Source of the DNA: Artemia franciscana | Lineage: Eukaryota > Arthropoda > Branchiopoda > Anostraca > Artemiidae | Length of the DNA stretch: 64,000 nucleotides | Assembly: GCF_032884065.1 (NCBI RefSeq) | Contig: NC_088873.1 | Location: 38,861,823-38,925,822, forward strand | Direction: 5' to 3' | Shown here: piece after piece, positions 34,661 through 47,590 of the stretch | How positions within the stretch are numbered: position 1 is the stretch's first letter | Layout: every line of letters starts with the position of its first letter | The notes under the pieces: generated by a model | Database searches by the model: none | Told to the model about the DNA's origin: nothing | Seen by the model: only the letters and a program-made list of their open reading frames with translations | Made by a program: the position numbers and the translations under genes

Positions 34661-36640
34661 CTTGATACATGATCTTTGGACTATTTTGAATAAAAGTAAC
34701 GTCCCAAAATTTCAATTAGATGAATCTCAGGAAAACACGACATGTCTGTGTGTGTGTGGGGGGGGGGGGGTAGCTGCGCTTTGATCACTTTAACTCTAAA
34801 AATGGCACTTCACCTTCTGATTACCAGTTTAACTGGTCACTTCCAAAACAAATATGACCATTCTTTCTATAAGAACTTTATATAATCCCAGGGCATAACT
34901 TACAATCATTGGCCTGATAGCCTTGGGGGGTTGTCTTCCTCACAAACACAGTTTCCAAACCCTTCAACTATGCTAAACAAAGTTGCTGTCTCTAAATTTT
35001 GATTTAAGATATTCAGGAATACAATGGGTGGGGTGTGGGATTCTATTTAATCTCAAATTCCTTTAGACTTTTAAAAAGGGCCCTATAACTTCTGATATCA
35101 AACAAAATTGCTGTCTCACAATTTCAATTAGATATGTTTGATGAAAAGAGAGGATATTGTGGGGTGGCTAGCTACCTTTCATCACTTTTAACTCTTAAAA
35201 GGGAACTAGAGCTTCCAATTTTCAACAAAATGAGCCTCTTTTAAAGTTGAATAACCATCCCTTCAAAGAAAAGCTTAAAGGCACCTGGGCATAGCTTACA
35301 ACCCTTGCTCCCAGGCTCTAGTAGTTTGTATAAACCCCATAAGCCTTATTATATGATCTTTTGACAAAATGACTGTCTCAAAATTTCTAATGGATGCATT
35401 TCGAGAAAAACGACGTGTGAGAGGGGGTAGCCACCTTCTGATTACTTTTCCTCTCAAAAAAGGCACTAGAATTTTTGATTGCTAATCCAATGAGTCCCCT
35501 CAAAAATATATACGACCATCTTTCTATAAAAAATTTGTATACCCCCAGGAAATAACTTACCACCCTTACCCTGAGAGCTCTGGGGGTGGTGGTGTCATCC
35601 TCAAAATCATAATTTCCAGACCCTTCAACTACGATGAACAAAATTGAATTGATATCTCCAAATTTAATTGGATGTCTCTGGGGAAATGATGGGCGTTGGG
35701 GGGGGGGGGCTGGGTGCTCGCAAATCCCTTTTGACTCTGAAAAAGAGCACTATAAATTCCAATTTCAAATCCAATGAGTCACATCTAAGTTTAAACGACC
35801 ACCCATTCCACAAAATCTTATTTTCCCACACGGCATAACCTACAGCCCTATCCACAGGGCACTGGGGGGACTTTCTCAACTCTAGAAGCATTGCTATATG
35901 TTCTTTGGACTATTTAGAACAAAATCACAATTTCAATCAGATTTTTTTTTATGAAAAGAGGGTTAGTCGAGGGGGACATAGTTGCCCTCCGTCACTTTGA
36001 ATATTAAAAGGGAACTAGAAATTCCAATTTTCAACCAAATGAGCCTCCTCTAATGTTTACACAACCATCCCTTCCATAAGAATCTTAAATGCCCTGGGGC
36101 TTTAAAATCCTTACTCCTCAGGATCTAGGGGTTTGTTTTAACCCCAAAAGTCTTGTTGTATGACATTCAGACTATATTGAATAATCGGCTATCTCAAAAT
36201 TTCTATCAGATACATTTTGGGAAAATGCGAGGTGTGGGGGGTTACCTGCCTCCAATCACTTTGAATCTTAAAATGGGCACTAGAACTTTCGATTAACAAT
36301 CAAATAAGCCCCTTCCGAAGTTTATACGTTCATCCTTTTTTATAAAAACATTATAAACCCCCAGGGCATAACTTACAGCCCTTGCCCTGAGGGTTGTGGG
36401 GAAGGAAGGGCTTTCATCCTCAAAGATATAATTTTCAGACTTTTAAACTACGTTGAACAAAATGGCTATCTTAAAATGTAGATTGAATGTGTTTGGGGAA
36501 AGGATAGACGTGGGAGGGGGTAATATGCCCTCCAGTCACTTTCGACTATTAAAAAGGGCACTATCCCTCGTAAATTTTTTACTTGAATAAGCCTTTTCAA
36601 AGTTTCTGTGACAACGAAGTGCCCCAATCCTAAAAAAAAA
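34661..36640. repeat. R2 tandem array, forward half (unit about 265-290 bp)
   Basis: Repeated units carry TGGGGAAAxGATGGGCGTGGG, then a CCACCTTCxATCACTTTxACTCTxAAAAAGGG segment, GCACTAGAACTTxCxATT, then GCATAACTTACAxCCCTTGCCCTGAG and AACTACGxTGAACAAAATGGCTxTCT. The GCATAACTTACA landmark recurs near 34894, 35294, 35550, 35840, 36105 and 36370. Units are 70-80 percent alike by eye. No coding potential. Confidence 0.8.
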
Positions 36641-36955
36641 ACAAAAAAAGATAAATAAATAAATACATATTGCCAACATCATTCTTTACTTAGACAGCAC
36701 TATTGCAGTCGCCTATAATATATTTAGAAGGAATAAAAACAACAAAATAGGAGAATTGATTTTTCCAAAAATGTTCATTTAGGTAAGTTACCAACCATTA
36801 GTGTGACGTGTTGGATCATTTTACCATAAATAAACTAACTCATAGCTTAGATTTTCACCTATTTCATGATACATACACTTCTTGCCAATTCATATCAGAG
36901 ACAGCGCTATATTGTTGCCTATAGTAAAGGCCAAAACGCTACAATGTTTAATCCT
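36641..36955. other. Centre of the R2 inverted array
   Basis: Non-R2 spacer between two oppositely oriented halves. It contains two similar short segments, AGACAGCACTATTGCAGTCGCC (36692) and AGACAGCGCTATATTGTTGCC (36899), in direct orientation. Confidence 0.5.
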
Positions 36956-38704
36956 TATTTTTTTTCCCTCAGGTACTTCATATGGGAGGTTTGGTCGTAT
37001 ATGCTTCGGAGGGAGCTCATTCGATTGAAAATTGGAAGTTCTAGTGCTTTTTTAAGTGTCAAAAAGATCGAAGGGCATCTACCTCCCCCACCTGCTTTTC
37101 CCCAAATGCATCCGATAAAAATTTGACGTAGCCATTTTGTTCAAAATAGTCAAAAGAACAGATAACAAAATTCCAGGGTCGATATAACCCCCTAGAGCCC
37201 GGGGCAATTGTTGTTAGTTATGCTCCGGAGGTATATAAGGTTTTATGGAATGGGTGGTTGCATAAACTTCTGAGGATAATCATTCGATTGGAAAGTGAAA
37301 GTTTTATTTCCCATTTTAAGAGTAAAAAGTGCTTTGAGGGCAACTAGCCCCCTTTACCACGCCCTCTTTTCCCCAAATAAATCCAATTAGAAGTTTAGGA
37401 TAGCAATTTTGTTTAAAATAATCCTAAGATCATTTAAAAATGTCTTCGGGATTGATACAATCCTTCGGAGCCCAGGGGGAGGATTTTAAGTTCTGGCACT
37501 GTTGCATATAAGATTCTTATGAAAAAGATGCTCGTATAAACACTTAAAAAGGTTAATTTAATTGGGAACTGAAAGTCCTAGTTTCTTTTTTAACAGTCAA
37601 AACTTATCGGCCGGCAACTAACCCCTTCTCCACGCCCTCTTTTCTCCAAATACATCCAATCATAATTCTGAGATAGCCATTGTGTTCAAAGTAGTTCAAA
37701 AATAATATAACGATGCCTCTAGGGTTGACAAAACCCCCTACAGCCAGGGAGCAAGGGCTGTAAGTCCAAGTATCATATAACAAAACCTTGGGAGTTGACA
37801 CAGTCCCCCAGAGAAGGGGGTCAAGGGTTTTAAGTTACCCTCCGGTTTCATATCAGATTTTTGTGGAAGAGGTGAGTGTATAAACTTTGGAGGAGGATCA
37901 TTTGGTTGAAAATTGAAATTTTACTTCCCCTTTCAAGAGTTAAAAAGTACCATCGGGCAACCGGCAAGTATTTCCACAACCACACTACCTTTTCATCAAA
38001 TGCCTCCGATCAAAATTTTGTAAACGCTATTTTTTCAGAATGGTCCAAAGATCATATAACATATAATCTAGGGTTGAAACAATTCCCAGAAGCCCGAGGC
38101 AAGAGTTGTAAGTTTTTTCCCCGAGGGCATATAAGGCTGCTATGGAAGTGACGACCATATAAATTTTGGAGGAAGCTCATTTCATTGGAAATTAAAAGTT
38201 CAAGTTCTCCTTGTAAGAGTCAAAAGCGATTGGGGCTTAACTCAAACCCCCCAAGGCCTCATTTCTTATGGAAGAGATAGTCGTGCAAAACTTTGGAGGA
38301 GGCTCATTTGACTGGAAATTGAAAGTTCTAGTTCCCTTTTAAGAGTCGAAAGTGGTCGAGGGCAACCAAACCCCCTCCACCTTACACCCTTTTCCCTCAA
38401 TTGGATTCGATCAAAATTTTAAGATAGTTATTTTGTTCAAAATAGTCCAAAAGCAAAATAGCTATGCCCTCCAGGGTTTAATACCCCCCCCCCCGGTCTT
38501 GGAGCTTATTTGAATGGAGATTGAAAGTTCAGGTTCCTTTTTTAAGAGTCTAAAATGATCAAAGGGCAAATAGCCCCCCTCCCCCTGTTCCTTTTTCCTT
38601 AAGTGTATTCATTGTCAATTTTAAGATAGCAATTTTGTCCAGCGTAGTTAAAAGGTTCGCTAGCTATGTTTCTAGTGGTGAAATGACCTCTTACAGCTTA
38701 AAAA
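36956..38704. repeat. R2 tandem array, reverse half
   Basis: The same units in reverse complement: GGAGGxxxCTCATTCGATTGAAAATTGxAAGTTCTAG, then AAGGGCAACTAGCCCCC, CCATTTTGTTCAAAATAGTCxAAA and GGGTTGAxAxAACCCCC. Landmarks recur near 37215, 37485, 37760, 38110 and 38270. With the forward half this makes a ~4-kb head-to-head arrangement. Confidence 0.8.
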
Positions 38705-39265
38705 ATAAACATGCTTAAAAAAAATGTTGAGGCGGAGCAAACGATTAGATTCTTTCATTCCCCTATTCCTAAGGTTCTATATTAGAAATATGTATAGTAA
38801 ATTAATATTCATGTTTTGAATAAACGACCGGTACATTTTCATTCCTTACAATAAAATAAAAATAACTATTTTATAGGTAATATCTTCTAACCTGTCTATA
38901 CAATAAAATTTTTCTCTATAATCTTCACCTGACTTAAATTTATCTTACTGTCTAATCTAGTTAACTTACTTGACTTGCTTTAACTTACTTTAACCTACTT
39001 ATTTAACCTCATTTAGCTTACTTCTACTTACTTTAATCTAGTTGACATTAAATTCTTCCAGTTTTGTAGCGTCCACTATGTTCAAGCATCGACTCAGTTT
39101 AGGAAATGTTTTTCGATTATTGTTTTTTTTACTTGCGTTGCTTATCAGCTAGTGAGATCACTTTTAAAAATAACTTTTGAAAATTTTGGAGTATAAAACT
39201 GAAATGTTGTCGATAGTCATGTACCTAATTCCTACAATAAAAACTTAGTAAGAACAAAATAAAAA
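38705..39265. other. AT-rich sequence with degenerate CTTACTTTAAC microsatellite
   Basis: About 38930-39055 consists of loosely repeated ACTTACTTxAACCTA motifs. Nothing else recognised. Confidence 0.45.
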
Positions 39266-39266
39266 C

Positions 39267-39412
39267 AGGGTAACTAGATTAACGTTGCTAGACAGAGTAA
39301 ACTAGCAGAAGACACAGTAAACTAGTAAAAAGCAGAGTAACTAGAATAACGTCACTAGGCAAAGTAAACTAGCAAACTAGTAAAAAGCAGAGTAACTAGA
39401 TTAACGTTGCTA
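39267..39412. repeat. Short tandem repeat of AACTAGATTAACGTTGCTA / AGTAAACTAG motifs
   Basis: GCAGAGTAACTAGATTAACGT-type segments occur three times and AGTAAACTAGxA-type segments interleave, giving a higher-order period of about 60-75 bp. Confidence 0.7.
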
Positions 39413-40099
39413 ATTTGTCTGAACAGCATTTAATTGGGTTTACCGAGATAGTGATGGGGAAGCAACGCTTAAATTTCATTTGTTTACCTTCAGACGATTG
39501 CCGTTATTTTCATCATTTAGATTCATTAGCATAGTAATGTCAAGAGGAATTTGTTCTTCAAAAATTAAAACAAACAAAAAGTTTCATAAGCATGATGATA
39601 AATTACATTATATCCTAAAAAAAATAATTTTACTCCTAATTTCATGACATCTAATCTATGCAAAAATCTAAATCTAACAGAATTTACATCGTTATTACTA
39701 AAATTGCAGCATTAATAAGCATTAATAAGCATTATCATGTTACTTGACCTCAAAATATAATGCATATTATTTGTTTAATATATGTTTTTTCGTAAAAACA
39801 ATTGGATTCTATGTCTATAGCTGACTGATTGCTGCAAGAACACTTTACTAAATAATTGCCAAACAGGATGGCGTGGCTGCTGCGTGCACACCTCGTGTGA
39901 TGGAAAACCAAATTGTGTCAGGAGACGATCTGATTTGTCTGATTGATTTGTTGATTTGTTGGTTGATTGAACCTGATTTGATTGAATCTGATTTGTTGGT
40001 TGATTTTTTAGACAAAAATGCCAAAAAATTCTAAATTGCTGAGAAATTGTATAAAAAACTTATACAAGAGTTGTGCGGCACCAGTATCCTTTTTACGAA
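39413..40099. other. No recognisable gene
   Basis: AT-rich; contains a degenerate (GATTTGTTGATT)n stretch at about 39925-40005. Confidence 0.4.
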
Positions 40100-40785
40100 A
40101 TGTCTGAGCATGTAATAAACAAATCTATCGGGGCTGTATTTATAAGCAGCAGTCATGGTGGTGGTCGGTTGTCCCTTTTTATATCCAGGTCTATAGTAGC
40201 AGTACTAGGCTATTTCAGTTCTGCTGTAGTCCTTGAAAAACATTTACTTGTTTTAATCGATAAGGGCAAGGATTAAACTTAGCATCCTTAATCTCCGATG
40301 CACACAAGTTTGGAATTCAAATGTCTGTATCTTTGCATTGGGTTTCAGTCTTCTGGCTTATACTGTCACGCTCGATTTGTGTGTCCTCTATCCAGATACT
40401 TCTGCATTACTGTAACTCCATGTATAGTAGCAAAAGTGACATATGTATTAGGAAGAATTCCGTTCCTTTTTTTATATGAACATCCATCGCTCCACGTAAT
40501 AACTGTTTCAGTATCTGGGAATTACCGTAGCAAGTCCTCTAACCTGTCAATAACACACAAAACAAATTAAGACACATTCAACTGCCCTTCGGTCTTGTCC
40601 CATACAATATTCAATGTGTCGCAGCTCACCTTATCGTATGAAGTCCGATTATGTATAACGAGCTTTAGTCTGTAGTATAGAGACGACGCTTTTAGGTTCG
40701 GACAAAGGAACATATATTCATGGTCATCAGTCGTCACAACAAACATCCCTGAACTCCCTTTGGATTTGTCACTATTTTTCTCCAT
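40100..40785 (-). pseudogene. DUF7869-like transposon protein remnant
   Basis: The minus frame 40567-40785 reads MEKNSDKSKGSSGMF, then CPNLKASSLYYRLKLVIHN and IVWDKTEGQLN. In the next, stop-broken stretch come a TETVITWSDGC-like motif, then TFATIHGVTVMQKYLDRGHT (about 40365-40440). The order 'YYk.kl..hN...y......vWdE.e', 'SDgC..qNrn' and 'v..KflekGHt' is that of a protein family (often named DUF7869) found in many arthropod repeat-derived genes and probably a DDE-type nuclease/transposase. Stops and frameshifts show it is dead here. Assignment is by motif order from memory. Confidence 0.55.
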
Positions 40786-40904
40786 TCACATACTCCCCTT
40801 CGGCAAGATTCTTAACTTAAGTGTCATGAATATTTCACACTGATCCTTCTTCGGCTTGAAAATCCCAATGCCTTTCCTTTTCAACAGTTGTTATTCAACA
40901 GTTC

Positions 40905-41010
40905 AACAGAAAATTCTACTTCCCTTTTCAAAAGTCGAAAAGTACCATTGGACAGCGGGCAAGTATTCCCCCCAACCACGCCACCTTTTTATCAAAAGCA
41001 TTCATTTTAT
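40905..41010. repeat. R2 unit fragment
   Basis: CTACTTCCCTTTTCAAAAGTCGAAAAGTACCATTGG...CAAGTATTCCCCCCAACCACGCC matches the R2 unit at about 37915-37995. Confidence 0.65.
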
Positions 41011-41027
41011 CAAATCGTGAACACCTC

Positions 41028-41057
41028 GTAGGTGTTCAGTTGCAACTGAACACCTAC
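41028..41057. repeat. Perfect 30-bp palindrome
   Basis: GTAGGTGTTCAGTTG followed directly by its exact reverse complement, without spacer. Just 5' there is a partial extra arm (GAACACCTC). Confidence 0.9.
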
Positions 41058-41859
41058 TACCATATATTTGAAAGAAAGCCGAACATGTAGCCGAATAAAT
41101 ATATTCGGTCTAATGTAGATAAGTGTGATAGGAATTATAGTCCGTTCTTTTGAGGAAATGAAAATCAGGCCAAGTTATGGTTATGATTACAAATCTGGAT
41201 TCCCTGCGCGCATCCCTCTCATAGTACTGTTTTGACATCCAGCATATAACGGAAATGATTTATGGAAGATACCATTGATCTATCCGTGAAACTGAAGTTA
41301 AGTTTCCAATTTGTTTGAAAGATTAGCAGTTCATGCGAATTCATCGAAGTCTAATAATGACAGTGATATATCGTAATAAGCTTGGATTAAGCGATATTCT
41401 AGTATTTTTTTGTTTTGCCTGTGTTAATTTCGAAGTGCACAGCCGATATTCCAAACTCCTTGCTGAGAACCTTCTCGTCAAAAGTACAGCAAAAGCAAAT
41501 CCATTGTGCGTTATCTGATACAACCAATGGTTCGATCAAGCAGCTGAAATCTCAAACTATTAGAACTGATGGTACAAGTTTTTTTTTATTTATATAAAAA
41601 TTGTTGGGATTTAGTAAACCATTTGCAACTACATTTTCAAATATGTTTTTCTTCTTCTTAAGTGCATGATAGTTTCCCATATGGAACAATTACGTCAATT
41701 GTGAAGAGAGGAAAAGGATGTAATTAAATATAATTTCTACCATATTCGCTTAATAGATTGTTACTATGCTGTTAGATAATTGTTTTCAACATTAGCAAAC
41801 TTTTGATTATGTTCTTCCTCCTTATATCAATATTTATTGGCTCCATAAGTCTTAACACT

Positions 41860-42480
41860 TCTGGTTCAGAAAGGGGATTTCATGTCAACATGCACATTAG
41901 GCGCTTACTTCCTTTCTTAAAGGATGCACAAAAAAGAGGTCAATCATTATATATCTGTGCTTTAGACGCATCTGAACCTTTTGATAGTGTTGTACAACCT
42001 TGGGCTTTTTTAATTCTTTTTTTATGTTTTTTATTCTTGATGTTATATTTTTAGTATTCTTTTCGTTTTTCACATTTCTGATTATTTTGTATCTTCATCG
42101 ATTGAAGCTCAGCTACGTTTTTAGTATTCAAATTCATGTGTGAGATTAAAATAAGATATATATTTTTTTTCAAATAGTCCAAATATTTGTGGGGTTAGGC
42201 AAGGGGGTGTTACTTTTCCAAATGTTTTAAATGCTTGTATTTCAAGTATGATTAGTAACCATGAGTCCGTTTACTTTTTGGTTTTCTGGAGGTGTCATAT
42301 TCAGCATACACCGATGACCTCCTACTAATAAGCTGTTCTAAAAAGAAGCTTGGAAACAATGTTAGTTGGGTTGGATCTATGCTTAACGTGACTGTTGTAG
42401 CCAGTCAGAAGATCCATCTTCCACCCTCAGACTATGCCTCAAGCTCCTCGGCTACACCTTCAGTCGCCAAGACTTAGGCC
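41860..42480 (+). pseudogene. Non-LTR reverse transcriptase fragment
   Basis: In order: KRGQSLYICALDASEPFDSV (catalytic Asp region, about 41930-41990), an AT-rich insertion, NICGVRQGG (42175), then SYSAYTDDLLLIS (42295; Y-x-DD box as YTDD). These are RT domains of a LINE different from those at 10.7 and 34 kb. Frame changes and about 130 bp of inserted sequence between domains make it non-functional. Confidence 0.65.
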
Positions 42481-43055
42481 TACATATTGATCCAGGTTAA
42501 TCCAAGTTTAAACCGATCCAAAATAAAATGAAGTAGAATTTTGTGAATATCATTAACAAATGTGTTCTTGTAAGTGAGACGTCAATATTGATCTGTACAT
42601 CATTTTTCCTACCCCGATATTTCGTAATTCCTACTTAAAAAAAAAGTTTGAGCTTATAATTCGTTTAATTTATATTCATTTTAGACATCTTCATTCATCT
42701 ATAGCAGCATTTTTTAACCATATGTCTGATATGACTATTCACTTTAATTTTTGTTTGTTTTAGGTTTGATTTATTCATTGATATTAATCTTTGTTCGAAT
42801 GAAGATTGATTTAATTATATTACATAAAATTAACAGTGTTATTCAGCCACAAAAATAAGTGAGATCTTGTTTTGTACCCTACAGAAATAAAATAATTTGG
42901 ATATCAATGCTTAGGAACTGTACTTTTGACCGATCAAAAAGTTACAACCACTAGTAGTGGTAAGGAAATGGCAAATGATTCAAACAGATCTATCTCGTCA
43001 ACTGGTTAAAAATACGCTATATCAATTCCACATATGAAATTATCAAACACAGAAA
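42481..43055. other. No recognisable feature
   Basis: AT-rich spacer between LINE fragment and R1c. Confidence 0.4.
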
Positions 43056-43059
43056 CCAA

Positions 43060-44822
43060 CTACAGTTCGTGGTAACAAACTGCAGTAAGGAGCGACCCGG
43101 CCCAATAGTAACCGAAACTCTAAAAAACAGAATCTTATAACAATAGTTACATCAAAAGAGTCGCATTTTAATGCTAATTTTAAGCATATCAGTTTCATTA
43201 AGTTTAAAATTACCCATCAAAAGTTACGAGCCTGAGAAAATTTGCCTTATTTTAGAAAATAGGAGAAAACACCCCTTGAAAGTCATAGAATCTTAAAGGA
43301 AATCACACCATCCGATTCAGCGTATCAGAGAACCCTACAATAGAAGTTTAAAGCACCTATCTACAAAAATGTGGAATTTTGCATTTTTTGCCACAAGACA
43401 GATCACGGATGCGTGCTTATTTATTTGTTTGTTTATTTTTAGTTTTTTTTTCCCAGGGGTTATCGTATCGACCCAGTTGTCCTAGAATGTCGCGTGAGGG
43501 CTCATTCGAACGGAAATTAAAAGTTCTATTGTCCTTTTTAAGTGACCAAAAAATATTGGAGGACACCATTTCCCCCTCCAACGCTCATTTTTTTTCTCAA
43601 AGTCACCGGATCAAGATTCTGAGATAGCTATTTTATTCAGAATAGTCGAAAAACTTCTATTAAATAGGTTATATTAGAAATAGGTTTCTATTAGAAACTT
43701 CTCTTCTAAGAATAGCTATTTCTTTGGGGACGACTTACTCCCCCACAGTCCCCGTGGCAGGGGCTACAAATTACAAACTTTGACCAGTGTTTACACATAG
43801 TAGTGGTTATTGGGAAGTGTGCAGACGCTTTCAGGGGGATGTTTTTGGTTGGGGAAGGGTTTATACGGGGGGAATTTTCCATGGAGAAATTTTTTATGGG
43901 GAAAGAAAAGTTTCATGAAGGGGGTGCAGGATTTTTCAGCATTTTTTTTTACAGAACAATGGTAAAATAAATATGAAAAAGTTTTTTCAACTGAAAGTAA
44001 AGAGCAGAATTAAAAATTAAAAAGAACAGAAATTATTACAATATATGAGGGGTTCACCTCCTCCTAATACCTCGTTCTTTACGCTAAAGTCATTTTATTC
44101 ATTTCAACTATTTATTCTACGGCCATTGTGATTCAGGGGTCATTGTTAAGGAATTGGGGACAAGATTTAAGCTTTAGTGTAAAGAGCGAGGTATTGACGA
44201 GGGGGCGAAACCCTCATATACGTAATAAAAACATACGAATATAGAAGTTCGTTACAAAAGTTAATTAGTAAGTTACGCATATTTTTACTAATAAAAACGT
44301 TCGTAAAAAATTAAAAGTTGCAGTTTCCTTTTTAAATAACCAAAAAAATTGGAGGGTAACTAGGTATACTCCCCTGCTCCTTTTTTCTAAAAGTCTTCCG
44401 ATCAAAACTATGAGAAAGCCATTTGGCCATAAAAATAAGCTAACATGCAAATTATCGTTTTAATTATTCATGTGCGGAAAGCCAAAATCAAAACATGCAT
44501 TAATTCAAAAACGTTTAGAAATTAAATACAAAATACAATATTTTTTAGCTGAAAGTAAGAGGCGATATTAAAACTTAAAACGAACAGAAATTAGTCCGTA
44601 TATGAAAGGGGCTGTTCCCTCCTCAACGCCCCACTCAATACGCTAAAGTTGTACTGTTTCTCTCAACTCTACTTTTTAAAACAGTAAAAAACTTTAGCTT
44701 AAAGAGTGGGGCGTTGAGGAGGCATCCGCCCCTTTCATATACAGACTAATTTCTGTTCTTTTTAAGTATTAATATCGCTCCTTACTTTCAGTTAAAACAA
44801 ACTTGTTGTTTTTTTATTTAAT
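43060..44822. mobile_element. Near full-length R1 element (copy R1c)
   Basis: Starts ACAGTTCGTGGTAACAAACTGCAGTAAGGAGCGACCCGGCCC, contains hairpin B (about 44030-44230) and hairpin A (about 44585-44756), and ends in CGCTCCTTACTTTCAGTT plus T-run and ATTTAAT. It has a local ~40-bp duplication near 43655-43720 (GAAACTTCT/AATAG). The orientation is that of R1b. Confidence 0.82.
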
Positions 44823-45179
44823 ATAATACGGAGGTCTTACTGCTCTATCTTATTATGTTAAAAAGGGTCAGGTACTTGGGTGTCGTTAAGCTACGTATGA
44901 TGACGTTCATGCATTGTAGAAGCCTGGGAAACTGTTGATCGACGAGCACAAGCACCAAATTCATTGGAGCAATAATATTCTTTCAGTTAGACGTCTGTAT
45001 TGCAAACATTTTGTCCTTGGTTCAAACATAAAAAAAAAGTAGATGGCGAGTTAAAGGCGCTGCCTTTTTATTAGCAAAAGCGTGGATCCGATGAAGTTTC
45101 AAAGAATAGGCAATGTGGTTTTTTCGACTGAAGAATTCTCTGTAACTGCTTTATTAACTCGCTGTTTCTTGAGGTAGTA

Positions 45180-46460
45180 CTGTAGGACCGAAATTTTTCT
45201 TTGTATTTAGGCACTATTTATAGCTTTAAGTTTGCGTTAAAGGGTAAAATTCTAGTTAATTGACTTCTTGCTGCCTTGGAAAGAGTTTAGGTTAGGAAAA
45301 TGAAACTTTCAGGGATGGGTCTACAGGCTAAAGCATGTCCTGGGAAGGTATTTTAAAGTACCCACCCCCACTCCTTCTCCCTCTAGAGGTCCCTGAAATT
45401 TGTCTACATGACAGGTCTATACTTATTGAAATTTTGACAAAAGAACATTTTACCTTAATTTTCAGCTAATAGTTGCTTTTTCTCTGCCTTTGGTTCTGAA
45501 AATGCAATTCCTGTTATTTGAGTAGAATTTTGAGCCATATCAATGTTTTTTTTTTCAAAATTTAGGAAATGTATTTGCATATCTTTAAAACCTTATAAAA
45601 TGGAATTGAGCAAAGTTATGAAGCTGAAAACAATTTTGTTGTACTTCAATTAAGCAGAAGATCTATCTTGAAAGGTTTCACTTTCATAAAATACATATTT
45701 TAAAGGTCATCAAAGGTTAGGGCCCTCTAGAGAGAGAAGGAGTAGAGTTAGTTGCTTCAAAATAACTTCCCAGGACATACCTTAGTCTGTAGATTCATCC
45801 CTGAAAGTTTCATTTTCCTAATCTAAACCCTTTCTGAGATAGCAAGAAGTCAATTAACTAGAATTTTACCTGTTAAAGTTGTAGCCTAGGCATCAAATTG
45901 TTAGGTAGCCTAGGGAATGAATGAGCCAACTAGTCAGCAATTCATTGGGATTTAAGTACAATATAAATTTTACCCATAAGGTAAAATTTAATTTATATCT
46001 TTAGGTTCTCTGGCAAAGGGGATAGTTCATGTACCTAGGTTAATAAGTAGGTCTACTCTCTGTTTGGGAAATATGTCCACTTAAGAGAGGTCTGCTACTT
46101 GATTTTCATTTGGAGATATATAGATATGGAAATATTCCCATTACTGAGCCATGAAATAGGTTAACATACAAATTGATGCCTTTTTTAAGTTCTTTTGAAA
46201 TATAATAGTGATTTTATTTGGAGATCTGATTTTTATCTCCCTATCAATCCTTAATGATGATAACTTTTTTTTTTATATTATTGGTCATGTAAAATAATCT
46301 ACATTATATAGAGAGGACAGGAGTAGAAGTTGGTACTTCAAAACACCTTCCTGGGGCATACTTTAATATGTAGATCAATCCCTGAAAGTTTCATTTTCAT
46401 AACCTAACCCTTTTCCAAGAGAGCCAACAGTAACCAAGCTATAATTTTGCCACAAAGTAG
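45180..46460. repeat. R3 family copies
   Basis: GAAACTTTCAGGGATGGGTC...GTCCTGGGAAGGTATTTTAAAG and CTGAAAATGCAATTCCTGTTATTTGAG (45300-45520) match 23340-23590. A second inverted part follows at 45720-45870 and a third at 46310-46440. So R3 occurs as clustered, partly inverted copies here too. Confidence 0.7.
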
Positions 46461-47355
46461 GCTATTCTGGTAGCTAAAAAACAAACTTATCTTTTCAGTC
46501 AGAATCACATCCTGGATCCAAACTTAATGTGCATTTGTATCATAAATGAACTTTACCCTCACCCCCATATATATCAATTCAGGGTATATATTTGTATGTT
46601 AGGAGAGGGGGGAGGGCAAAGTTCAATCTTATCTCTATAGTCAGAATTACATCCTGAATCCAAATTTAACATTCATCTGCATCAGAAATGAACAAGACTA
46701 TTCAGTCTGTTATTTGTACTAACAGATTGAATAGTCTGTTAATATAAATATTACCCAGCATCTTTTGGCTAATATTAAGGTGCTCAATTGATAAAAGAAT
46801 TGTCTTAATTTTGAATTTTTTTTTCATGTCATCAAAATGTCATTTCTGTACAAAGCATAGGAAATTCCGAACACTAATCTTGTGATTTTTGAGTCATGAG
46901 GTATTTTGTTGTTATTTATTGGCTATGCTTCCAGCACCAATCTGTCTGTTCTATCTTTTGCCTGCAGTTATAATGTTATACTTTTCAGTTGTCATTTAAG
47001 TTGTGGATATGATATTTCAGGCTAACCATACAATTCCATTTAGTGATCTTTCATAAATATGATGAGAAAATGTGTTGTCTATCAGTGACTGTTGTTTGAA
47101 GTATCTACAGCATATTCAAGTTTTAGATTATATCAGAGATGTTTAAGCAACTTCAAATGTTATTTTTTAATTAGAACAAATGAACCAGCAACATCAGTAG
47201 TTCAGACAATCTCCCACTAAAAGCAAGACAACTGGATAGTGATCATTTTGAAGTTGACTTTACAATCTCTTCTTAAAATAATGGGGCTTGTTTATGTTCA
47301 TGTGAACCTGTTAGGCCAATGTCTGTTTTAAATCTATCAATAGTTTAATTATCAA
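46461..47355. other. Unassigned sequence with a short duplication
   Basis: TTTTCAGTCAGAATCACATCCTGGATCC (46494) recurs in similar form at 46640 (ATAGTCAGAATTACATCCTGAATCC). A small palindrome GACTATTCAGTCTGTTA / TAACAGATTGAATAGTC lies at 46693-46735. Confidence 0.5.
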
Positions 47356-47359
47356 CAGG

Positions 47360-47590
47360 TTTGACACCTTCTTTTTGGGGGTGTTTTACCCCTTTTTTTA
47401 TAAATCATGGAAATTTTGTCAGGCTCATAATTTGCAATTAGCACTGTTAATGCTAAGGAATTTTACATACAAATACTTGAAATCATCATAAAATACAATT
47501 CTTCTGATATGTATATTGTCATCAACTTCCATTTTTCTGTTAGAGTTAATTCCTTACTATGCTCCTTACTTACATTTTGGTACCACAGAC
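47360..47590. repeat. Old R1 terminal fragment
   Basis: GGGGGTGTTTTACCCC, GGAAATTTTGTCAGGCTCATAA and TGCTCCTTACTTACATTTTGGTACCAC correspond to the palindromic end of R1, at much lower identity than the other copies. Confidence 0.5.
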
